Positions 1 through 5,101 of a stretch of 5,101 nucleotides of DNA are shown here, piece after piece (positions within the stretch are counted from its first letter, which is position 1; each line of letters opens with the position of its first letter). The position numbers and the translations under genes are program-made. The notes under the pieces were generated by a model. That model worked only from the letters and a program-made list of their open reading frames with translations, was not told the DNA's origin and made no database searches. Source of the stretch: an uncultured Rikenellaceae bacterium (GTDB lineage: Bacteria > Bacteroidota > Bacteroidia > Bacteroidales > Rikenellaceae); contig CAMQUV010000107.1 in the NCBI GenBank assembly GCA_947037995.1, forward strand, positions 1-5,101, written 5' to 3'.

Positions 1-84
1 CCGGCGGCTCCTTGGGTTGTGGTTTTGTAGGTAACTTTAGCGGAGCGAGGGGTGTCGCTAACATTAAGGTGTACACCTTGGGGT
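1..84. other. G/T-skewed flank downstream of the symporter gene; possible edge-cut frame
   Basis: This flank follows the symporter stop. The plus strand is visibly rich in G and T, with runs such as TTGGGTT and CTTGGGG. It carries a 6-bp inverted repeat, TTAGCG at 37-42 and CGCTAA at 56-61, with a 13-nt loop. On the minus strand an ATG at 64-62 opens a frame that stays open to the left edge and begins MLATPLAPLKLPTKPQPKEPP, rich in proline, lysine and threonine. It has no signal peptide or recognisable domain, and 21 codons is too short to call a gene. It may equally be an intergenic repeat. I do not assign a function. Confidence 0.3.
66..79. repeat. 14-bp perfect palindrome just after the symporter stop codon
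   Basis: AAGGTGTACACCTT is its own reverse complement. On the minus strand it begins 6 nt past the symporter stop, where a transcript end would be expected. As RNA it could form a 5-bp stem with a GUAC loop. No uridine run follows on the minus strand (AATGTT), so it is at best a weak intrinsic terminator; a protein-binding site is an alternative. The symmetry is certain, the role is not. Confidence 0.4.
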
Positions 85-1566
85 TTAGTCTCGTGGTTTA
101 GTACGGGGTTTCAAAACGCGCGCTGTGTTCATAAAAGTTTCTGCTTTATTGAGTTCGGCCTTCGACTGAGTCAAAAGGCTCACGCTAACAAAAATTACCA
201 ACGACGATACAACCCCAACTATCGCCTGTTTGGTTGATGCTATCTCCCACGCAATTGGTATATCAATACCAAGGGCATAAACAAGGTTGTAGCTCGAAAA
301 TACCAGTCCGAATACCATTGAGGCAAACGCGGCTTTGGACGTTCCTTTTTTCCAGAGGAATCCCAGCACAAGCGGCACGAACACCCCCGTTGCAATAAAA
401 TCAGCCCCTATCCACGAGATAGTTAGTACAGATTTAATTTTCACTCCGATAAACAGCGCCGCTGCAGCAACAATAACAGTCGAGAGCCGCCCAATTAAAA
501 CGTAATGGCTAGCTGGTTTGTTTGGGTAGATATGTTTTTTGTATATATCAACAGTAAGTGAAAGCGCTCCGGTATTGAGCATAGAGTCCATCGTTGACAT
601 AATAGCGGAGCAGAGCCCCACGAATATCAATCCGCTAATAATAGGCATATCAAGTTGCATAAGCAGATTGGAGACAATACCTCCTTCGGGGACTGTATCG
701 AAAATAGTAGTGCTAAGCATTCCCGTGATAGTAGTTATCAAATAGAGCGGTATAAATACAAAGAAGCTAATCGCCATCATCTTGCGTGCATCCTTCGGGG
801 TGCGCGATGCTGATATGCGTTGCCATACGTTAGCCTGTATCATCCACGAGGTGCCAAAAGTAATTACATAGGCCAGATTGTTCTCAATGTTATGAAAGAA
901 CGATGTGTAGCCCTCCTTGGGTGAGTTTATGACTTTTTCGTAGATAATATCCATACCCCCAGAATAGTATATAGTCAGACCAAACAGAAAGACACTCGCT
1001 ATCAGAAAAAATACAAATTGCACTAGGTCGGTCACAACAACTCCCTTAAACCCCCCGAAGAATGAGTACATAAGTACAAGCAGTGTTCCCGCAATAGCGC
1101 TATAAGTATAATCAAGCCCAAAGAATACATTGAAAAAATTACCTATGACGATAACCTGCACTGCAGCGGCTATAACCATAAATATAATAATAAATATGGC
1201 GAGCATAAATGCCGAGCGACTGTCGTACCGCTGTTCCATTAGTTCGGGTTGACTAAGTGTAGTAATACGCCTTATTCCCCCAGAGAATAGATACATCAAG
1301 AAGGTAGCTATAAGAACCGATACACCATATATCCAAACAGAGCTTATGCCCTGCTCGTGGGCTTGGTCGACCAAATCGATTGCAGAACCTCCTCCCCACC
1401 ACGAAGCGATGAAAGTTATAGCTAATAACCACGGAGGGAGCGAGCGCGAGGCAAGGAAGTAATCCTCACTCGTCTTACTCTTGCGATTGCGGTATCCCAC
1501 ATAAGAGATTAGAACTGTATAAAACAATAATAATATAATAATGAAAATCTGATTCTGTGTGTCCAT
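85..1566 (-). CDS. Sodium:solute symporter (SSS family), inner membrane
   Basis: This 493-residue protein probably imports a small solute across the inner membrane together with Na+. About 13 hydrophobic segments fill residues 7-466, the usual size and layout for the SSS family (LeuT-type fold). Family hallmarks are DYFLASRSLPPW at 35-46 after the first membrane segment, SWWGGGSAID at 55-64 in the unwound helix, GGFKGVVVTDLVQF at 171-184, and MSTMDSMLN at 323-331 followed by DIYKK. By recalled alignment to the Vibrio sugar symporter, A321, S324 and T325 fall on Na2-site positions, so the sodium site appears intact. The gene lies 45 bp downstream of the TonB-dependent receptor on the same strand, with no promoter-like element between, so co-transcription is likely. 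The ATG at 1566 precedes a normal short N-terminus; there is no Shine-Dalgarno sequence. The last ~12 residues (VLKPRTKPRD) are encoded in skewed, repeat-like DNA. Substrate unknown: sugars, amino acids and vitamins are all carried by this family. Confidence 0.93.
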   Translation of the reverse strand: MDTQNQIFIIILLLFYTVLISYVGYRNRKSKTSEDYFLASRSLPPWLLAITFIASWWGGGSAIDLVDQAHEQGISSVWIYGVSVLIATFLMYLFSGGIRRITTLSQPELMEQRYDSRSAFMLAIFIIIFMVIAAAVQVIVIGNFFNVFFGLDYTYSAIAGTLLVLMYSFFGGFKGVVVTDLVQFVFFLIASVFLFGLTIYYSGGMDIIYEKVINSPKEGYTSFFHNIENNLAYVITFGTSWMIQANVWQRISASRTPKDARKMMAISFFVFIPLYLITTITGMLSTTIFDTVPEGGIVSNLLMQLDMPIISGLIFVGLCSAIMSTMDSMLNTGALSLTVDIYKKHIYPNKPASHYVLIGRLSTVIVAAAALFIGVKIKSVLTISWIGADFIATGVFVPLVLGFLWKKGTSKAAFASMVFGLVFSSYNLVYALGIDIPIAWEIASTKQAIVGVVSSLVIFVSVSLLTQSKAELNKAETFMNTARVLKPRTKPRD

Positions 1567-1611
1567 AATCTTGTTGTGCTGAAAAATTCCTATATGAGAG
1601 AGTGGGGTATT

Positions 1612-4026
1612 CTAAAATTCTATTGTTATGCCAAGCGTAGGGAGAACTGTTCCACCGAAACTACTATCCAGTGTCTTCATCTTATAGTGTCCCGGCTTAT
1701 TGGGGTCAATAATCTTATTCCCCGCCGAATCGGTCTCAGGTAGCAACAGTGCTTGCTTAGTAGATTTCTGATTGTAAACATTTTGGACATCAATATAAAA
1801 TCCCAGCCTCCAATGTTTAAAATACCAAACCTTATCAATACGTATATCCAATTGGTGATACGGGCTCGAACGCTCCTGATTATATTTCTTTGGGTCGATA
1901 TAAGGTCTGTTCGTAGCGTCCCAAGCATCAATACGCGAAGAGAGCTCATAGTCATAGGGAGTATAAGGCAGCCCATCTACGAAATACCATTTAGCTCCGA
2001 CACTCCAATTGTGCGGAAACTTATGAATAGCGCTTATGTTAATAATATTATTTACATCCCAACTCGACGCCCAATACTCATTGTTGATAACGTTGAGGTT
2101 TTGGTCCATTTTATTCTGCTCGGAACGCATCAGGGTGTAGGTGAAATTAATTATAGTATTTTTCAAATCAACATTTCGATACGTAAACTCCATCCCGTAG
2201 GCTCTTGCTTTACCGCGGCTTGCAGCCGGCACTGCTCCCACAACCGAAGCCTCTAAATCAGCGGTGGAGACTGGTAGCGAATCTAACAGCGAAATCGCCG
2301 TGTTGTGATACTGCTTGTAAAACCCCTCTAACTTAATTTTCGAGTTTCTGTTGGGCGAAAAATCTATCCCCAGCGTGTAATTGTCAACGGCCATATATTT
2401 TAGCGTAGCCTCGTTTTCTTTGATAGCCAGTGTGGTGTATTCCGGCTCTTGGTAATACCTCCCAACGCTTGTGCCAAGGCTCCATTTTGGTGCGAAATTA
2501 TACGTTAGGCTAAAACGTGGTGAAATCTGCTTTAAAGGGTTGCTCGTTAGCTTCGAGTAACTCATTCCGTCTGCCCTTAATCCCAGCGAACCATAGAGCT
2601 TGCCACTCACTAACTCACGGTTGAGCGTTGCAAAAACATCATAACGCCACAGGTTAATGCTACTCGAATAGTTTAGCTGCTGCATTTCATTATCGGCATA
2701 AATTTCTTGCTCGGTTGTCCCCCTCATTTTGCCATACCCAGCCCCAAAACCTGCTTTGAGAGTGAACCCCGCTAAGTCGTAAAATTTCACCTGACTGCGG
2801 ACTCTAAATTCGGTTTCGCGCGATTTTATATTCATTGCTAACCCCTGCTCCTCATCATTATTATGATATTTGTAGATTCTATTGTCGAGCAAATTATTGC
2901 TCAAAGTCGTAGTGATTTCCCCATTTTTCATTTTTCGTTTGTAGCCCAGACCAACCACATAGGTGTATTGGTCATTGTTCGGTAGGTACCCCAGTATATA
3001 TTGCTGCCCATCGTCGGGGTCGTCGATTGATAGGTTGAGCTTGTTTTTGTCGTACGAGCCCAGCCCAATTAAGTAAACCTCGTCTCTTTTTGTGATTTTA
3101 GAGTTTATCTTAAATTGAAAATCATTATAAGTCGGTAGGAACGGTAGTCCCAACACATTGAAAAGTAATTGCAAGTAGCTACGGCGATACGACGCCAGTA
3201 GGGTAGTCTTTCCATTTTTCGATATTGGTGTGTCTATGTTCACCCCCACGTCCGATGCTCCGAGGATTAGCTTGGCACCAAATTTTTCGCTATTTCCTGT
3301 TTTCATACGCATATCTAACACCGAGCTTACCCCATTAGTAAATTCTGATGGAAACCCACCTGTGTAGAAATTTACACCGCTAAGTAGTTCGGTGTTAACT
3401 AACGAAGCGTAGCCCCCTGAGCCTCCCTGCACCGCAAAGTGGTTGAGTACGGGGATTTCTATGCCGTCAAGATAATATTTGTTTTCATTGGCACTTCCGC
3501 CCCTGACCAGTACATCGTTTCTGTTGCCAAAACTTATGGGTACAACTCCGGCAGAGAGCTGCACAACCTTCGATATATCGCGATTGGCACCTGGTGTGAG
3601 GTCGATTTCCTCGGTCCCGATGCTGCGAAACGATACGGGGCTCTCGATAGGAGCCTTGAGTGCCGATGCCACAACTCGAACCTCTGCAGCTTGTATTTTC
3701 AACCTGTCCAGATATATGTTGTGCTGAGTCTCTGATGCCGAGTTTACCAAGAATGATTCGGACACCTGTGTCTGATAATTTGGGCAAAATGTGTGTACCC
3801 GTTGGTAACCCGGAGATACGTTTTTGATGGTGTAACTGCCATCGCTCTCTGTAATTGTGGCAATGTTAAGGTTTACTACCGTCACAACTGCCCCCTCAAT
3901 GGGCGTTTCGGTGTCAATTTGCATAACTATGCCCCTGATTTCGCCATTATTAATACCCCTGTTTTGTGCAGTACAAACAGTTATGGATGCCGTAAATAAT
4001 AAGATATATGGTAGGATTCGCAGCAT
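1612..4026 (-). CDS. TonB-dependent outer-membrane receptor with carboxypeptidase-regulatory-like N-terminal domain
   Basis: This 804-residue outer-membrane receptor should import a ligand using energy from TonB-ExbB-ExbD. Residues 1-20 form a signal peptide (cleavage probably after VCTA, before QNRG). Residues ~28-108 match the CarboxypepD_reg-like beta-sandwich typical of Bacteroidota receptors (GEIRGIV, TPIEGAVVTV, ESDGSYTIKNV). EVRVVAS at 115-121 resembles a TonB box. The plug spans ~125-243, with DVLVRGGSANENKYYLDGIEIP at its core (171-192) and GGFPSEFTNGVSSVLDMR near its end. The rest, ~248-804, is the barrel, with alternating aromatic strands and a final LGITIEF; a C-terminal phenylalanine is the usual outer-membrane assembly signal. 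At 804 residues it is shorter than SusC proteins (about 1000), and no SusD gene is adjacent, so a Sus glycan role is not supported. It is the first gene of a probable operon with the symporter. The ligand (siderophore, cofactor, peptide or sugar) cannot be told from the sequence. The start is supported by the signal peptide. Confidence 0.95.
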   Translation of the reverse strand: MLRILPYILLFTASITVCTAQNRGINNGEIRGIVMQIDTETPIEGAVVTVVNLNIATITESDGSYTIKNVSPGYQRVHTFCPNYQTQVSESFLVNSASETQHNIYLDRLKIQAAEVRVVASALKAPIESPVSFRSIGTEEIDLTPGANRDISKVVQLSAGVVPISFGNRNDVLVRGGSANENKYYLDGIEIPVLNHFAVQGGSGGYASLVNTELLSGVNFYTGGFPSEFTNGVSSVLDMRMKTGNSEKFGAKLILGASDVGVNIDTPISKNGKTTLLASYRRSYLQLLFNVLGLPFLPTYNDFQFKINSKITKRDEVYLIGLGSYDKNKLNLSIDDPDDGQQYILGYLPNNDQYTYVVGLGYKRKMKNGEITTTLSNNLLDNRIYKYHNNDEEQGLAMNIKSRETEFRVRSQVKFYDLAGFTLKAGFGAGYGKMRGTTEQEIYADNEMQQLNYSSSINLWRYDVFATLNRELVSGKLYGSLGLRADGMSYSKLTSNPLKQISPRFSLTYNFAPKWSLGTSVGRYYQEPEYTTLAIKENEATLKYMAVDNYTLGIDFSPNRNSKIKLEGFYKQYHNTAISLLDSLPVSTADLEASVVGAVPAASRGKARAYGMEFTYRNVDLKNTIINFTYTLMRSEQNKMDQNLNVINNEYWASSWDVNNIINISAIHKFPHNWSVGAKWYFVDGLPYTPYDYELSSRIDAWDATNRPYIDPKKYNQERSSPYHQLDIRIDKVWYFKHWRLGFYIDVQNVYNQKSTKQALLLPETDSAGNKIIDPNKPGHYKMKTLDSSFGGTVLPTLGITIEF

Positions 4027-4054
4027 AGTATGATTGAGTTTTAATATTTTATTG

Positions 4055-4062
4055 TAAAGATA
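4055..4062 (-). promoter_or_regulatory. Candidate -7 element for the receptor-symporter operon
   Basis: Read on the minus strand this is TATCTTTA, one base off the Bacteroidota -7 consensus TAnnTTTG. It lies 28 bp before the receptor ATG, giving a leader of roughly 20-25 nt. The expected -33 zone about 20 bp upstream has no good TTTG, but an A8 tract (T8 at 4067-4074 on the plus strand) lies between. It is the best candidate in the divergent region for this direction, not a strong one. Confidence 0.45.
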
Positions 4063-4102
4063 GCTATTTTTTTTATAAATATATTTGCCGAGTATGTAAA
4101 AT

Positions 4103-4134
4103 GTTGATTATGACGAAAAAAACAGCTATGTTTG
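4103..4134 (+). promoter_or_regulatory. Bacteroidota-type promoter of the Crp-family regulator gene
   Basis: TATGTTTG at 4127-4134 matches TAnnTTTG exactly. GTTG at 4103-4106 matches the -33 element TTTG in three of four bases, and the 20-bp spacing is canonical. The predicted transcript start is near 4140, leaving a leader of about 70 nt before the ATG at 4210. A run of seven A lies in the spacer. This is the best-formed promoter in the window. Confidence 0.65.
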
Positions 4135-4144
4135 CAAAAGTGCG

Positions 4145-4160
4145 TATCGATATTGCGATA
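4145..4160. promoter_or_regulatory. Palindrome TATCG-N6-CGATA in the regulator's leader; possible operator
   Basis: Two perfect 5-bp inverted arms (4145-4149 and 4156-4160) are separated by 6 bp. This is the same half-site spacing as E. coli CRP sites (TGTGA-N6-TCACA), although the bases differ. It begins a few bases after the predicted transcript start of the Crp-family gene, a place where a bound dimer would block transcription. Autoregulation is an inference from geometry and position; in A/T-rich DNA a 5-bp inverted repeat can arise by chance. Confidence 0.35.
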
Positions 4161-4209
4161 TATGATTGTTTTTTGGGCGTGAGTTTGTAACGTGTTAATT
4201 ATTAGATAG

Positions 4210-4803
4210 ATGAAGCTAGATTTAGACGGAAATATTCGTCACATTATGTCTCAGTACATTGAGATAGATGAAACTGATTGGGCCCGTTGCTCCTCGTTGT
4301 TTACCTACCGTAAGCTCAGGCGCCGCGAGGTTTTGGTGCGCGATGGTGAAATGGCGACCAATATCTATTTTGTGATTTCGGGGATGCTACGGCTGTGCCG
4401 TGTGGATAGTGACGGACAAGAGCGTACGTTTCATTTCTCTAACCCAAACACGTTTGCTGTGGACTACGAACAATTTTTGCGCCAGGCTCCTTCGAGATAT
4501 ATGATTCAAGCTACTGAAAACGCCACTGTGGCTATTGTTTCGCTCGAGTCGCTAAACGAATTTTATGCAACATTTCGCTTTGGCGAACGTTTAGGGCGTG
4601 TTATTGCCGAGAAATATCTTTTTCTGTTGAGTGACCGAATTCAGTCGATTTATACTCAGACCCCCCTCGAGCGGTTCAATAATATGAAAAAACAGTTTCC
4701 CGATATTATGCAAAAAGTCCCCCAACGACAGATTGCATCCTACCTGAATATCTCCCCTGTTCACCTTAGTCGACTGAAAAAAGCCGATTTGATGAAGCCC
4801 TAA
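4210..4803 (+). CDS. Crp/Fnr-family transcriptional regulator
   Basis: This 197-residue DNA-binding regulator has the usual two-part Crp build. Residues ~22-118 form the cyclic-nucleotide-binding-type beta-roll (REVLVRDGEMATNIYFVISG, then DGQERTFHF). Residues ~126-148 fit the long dimer helix, and 169-190 form a winged-helix recognition region (KVPQRQIASYLNISPVHLSRLK), close to the form common in Bacteroidota members. There are only two cysteines, at 27 and 63, so an Fnr-type iron-sulfur cluster is ruled out. The E. coli CRP phosphate-binding cassette (GEL and RSA around the cAMP phosphate) has no clear equivalent: the region reads FAVDYEQFL and SRYMIQATE. The effector is therefore unknown and may not be cAMP. 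The gene is divergent from the receptor-symporter operon, with 183 bp between the starts, a fitting position for a local regulator. The ATG at 4210 has no Shine-Dalgarno sequence; a later ATG at codon 13 is an alternative but would leave a short N-terminus. Confidence 0.92.
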   Translation: MKLDLDGNIRHIMSQYIEIDETDWARCSSLFTYRKLRRREVLVRDGEMATNIYFVISGMLRLCRVDSDGQERTFHFSNPNTFAVDYEQFLRQAPSRYMIQATENATVAIVSLESLNEFYATFRFGERLGRVIAEKYLFLLSDRIQSIYTQTPLERFNNMKKQFPDIMQKVPQRQIASYLNISPVHLSRLKKADLMKP

Positions 4804-4826
4804 TTGTGGGAATTATATGCCCAAAT

Positions 4827-4848
4827 GTACAAATTAACAATTTTGTAC
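4827..4848. repeat. Inverted repeat GTACAAA-N8-TTTGTAC after the regulator gene
   Basis: Perfect 7-bp arms lie at 4827-4833 and 4842-4848. They begin 23 bp after the regulator's stop codon. The RNA hairpin would be A/U-rich and is not followed by a clean U run, so it is only a weak terminator candidate; a symmetric protein site is equally possible. The right arm overlaps the first copy of the AAATTAACAATTT direct repeat. Confidence 0.35.
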
Positions 4849-4865
4849 TGATAAATTAACAATTT
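4831..4865. repeat. Direct repeat AAATTAACAATTT, two copies, 22-bp period
   Basis: Identical 13-mers occupy 4831-4843 and 4853-4865, start to start 22 bp, about two helical turns. The core AATTAACAA recurs at 5035-5043, just before the ATG at 5048. In-phase copies would place bound proteins on the same face of the helix. A regulatory role is inferred; A/T-rich composition raises the chance of coincidence. Confidence 0.5.
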
Positions 4866-4916
4866 CTTTCAAGGGAAAAACAAGCTAAACAACTCACTTT
4901 CAAGCGGTTTCAAAAA

Positions 4917-4946
4917 TGGGACTAATCCGACCCGTTTGTGGGACTA
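4917..4946. repeat. Direct repeat TGGGACTA, two copies, 22-bp period
   Basis: Copies lie at 4917-4924 and 4939-4946. The longer form TTGTGGGA occurs at 4936-4943 and again at 4804-4811, so TGGGA appears three times in 140 bp. The second copy runs into the TAnnTTTG match at 4945-4952, and the first covers the zone where its -33 element would be. This suggests an activator or operator array upstream of the gene starting at 5048, but no binding protein can be named. Confidence 0.45.
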
Positions 4947-4952
4947 TTTTTG
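4945..4952 (+). promoter_or_regulatory. Candidate distal -7 element (TATTTTTG) for the gene at 5048
   Basis: This is an exact match to TAnnTTTG. No TTTG is present 19-21 bp upstream; the TGGGACTA repeat lies there instead, which would suit an activator-dependent promoter. Use of this element would give a leader of about 90 nt containing the overlapping inverted repeats at 4961-4982. Confidence 0.3.
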
Positions 4953-4969
4953 GGTTAAAAATCACCATA

Positions 4970-4998
4970 TTTGTGTGATGGTTACAACTGTGCCTTTG
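4970..4998 (+). promoter_or_regulatory. Candidate proximal promoter for the gene at 5048
   Basis: TGCCTTTG at 4991-4998 differs from TAnnTTTG at one base, and TTTG at 4970-4973 could serve as -33, though the 17-bp gap is short. It would give a leader of about 42 nt, purely A/C-rich (CAAACAACAAACAAATAAAT), a typical unstructured Bacteroidota leader lacking a Shine-Dalgarno sequence. It competes with the element at 4945-4952; the sequence does not decide between them. Confidence 0.4.
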
Positions 4999-5047
4999 AA
5001 TTTTCAAAAACAAACAACAAACAAATAAATAACCAATTAACAAAAAA

Positions 5048-5101
5048 ATGAAAAAACTACTGCTAAGCATCTTGCTTATCCTCCCAATGTTCGCTCTGCA
5101 A
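5048..5101 (+). CDS. Start of an exported protein, cut by the window edge
   Basis: The frame begins ATG and reads MKKLLLSILLILPMFALQ up to the last base. This is a textbook signal peptide: two lysines, then a long leucine/isoleucine-rich core, with the export cleavage site expected within the next few residues. No cysteine is reached, so a lipoprotein can be neither confirmed nor excluded. The gene is preceded by an A-rich leader and two promoter candidates, and by 244 bp without a gene, so it probably has its own promoter rather than sharing that of the regulator. Many Bacteroidota surface proteins, including SusC-type receptors, begin like this, but the visible part holds no family information. 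Confidence 0.75.
   Translation, partial: MKKLLLSILLILPMFALQ

Noticed and set aside
52..237. 61-codon plus-strand frame at the left edge
   Set aside because: It is antisense to the symporter's C-terminus and the skewed flank, has no promoter-like element, and no recognisable protein features.
1567..1611. Separate promoter for the symporter
   Set aside because: The 45-bp gap has no TAnnTTTG match on the minus strand; read-through from the receptor gene is the simpler explanation.
1753..2256. Open frame of 167 codons on the plus strand
   Set aside because: It lies wholly inside the receptor gene on the opposite strand; the translation has no domain, signal peptide or promoter and is explained as an antisense shadow.
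3439..3787. Several 80-100 codon frames on both strands
   Set aside because: They overlap the plug-domain coding region of the receptor, whose frame is clearly the real one; their translations show no family features.
1612..4026. SusC-type glycan receptor
   Set aside because: The protein is about 200 residues shorter than typical SusC and no SusD-like gene is adjacent; a general TonB-dependent receptor is the safer call.
4104..4108. FNR box half-site TTGAT
   Set aside because: There is no matching ATCAA at the required 4-bp spacing, and the encoded regulator lacks the cysteines of Fnr.
4831..4946. CRISPR array
   Set aside because: The repeats are only 8-13 bp, occur in pairs of two different sequences and have spacers of 9-14 bp, which does not fit any CRISPR type.
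4961..4979. CRP binding site (TCAC...TGTGA)
   Set aside because: The half-sites point the wrong way compared with TGTGA-N6-TCACA and the spacing differs.

Overview
This window looks like a stretch of a Bacteroidota chromosome, probably from the order Bacteroidales. Four things suggest this. The genes have A/T-rich leaders with no clear Shine-Dalgarno sequence. Candidate promoters match the phylum-specific -7 element TAnnTTTG, best seen in front of the Crp/Fnr-type gene. There is a TonB-dependent receptor with an N-terminal carboxypeptidase-regulatory-like domain. The short Crp-family regulator is of the type common in this phylum. The genus cannot be fixed from the sequence alone.

Layout. 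Positions 1-84 are a G/T-skewed flank with inverted repeats; a short minus-strand frame may run off the left edge. Positions 85-1566 (minus) encode a sodium:solute symporter (SSS family). Positions 1612-4026 (minus) encode an outer-membrane TonB-dependent receptor. The receptor lies upstream of the symporter on the same strand with only 45 bp between them, so they probably form one operon transcribed leftwards from a promoter near 4055-4062. Positions 4027-4209 are a divergent promoter region. Positions 4210-4803 (plus) encode a Crp/Fnr-type regulator with a well-formed promoter at 4103-4134 and a palindrome (TATCG-N6-CGATA) in its leader. Positions 4804-5047 are a repeat-dense intergenic region. 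At 5048 a new plus-strand gene begins with a signal peptide and is cut by the window edge after 18 codons.

How the parts may work together (inference). The receptor would carry a scarce solute across the outer membrane using TonB energy, and the symporter would take it across the inner membrane using the sodium gradient. There is no SusD-like partner in the window, so this is not a classical Sus glycan locus as seen here. The substrate is not identifiable. The divergently placed Crp-type regulator is a natural candidate to control the pair, itself, or the secreted protein downstream. None of the genes is an obviously new system. The least explained DNA is the 244-bp intergenic region 4804-5047, where two unrelated direct repeats both have a 22-bp period, and the skewed flank around the symporter's C-terminus.
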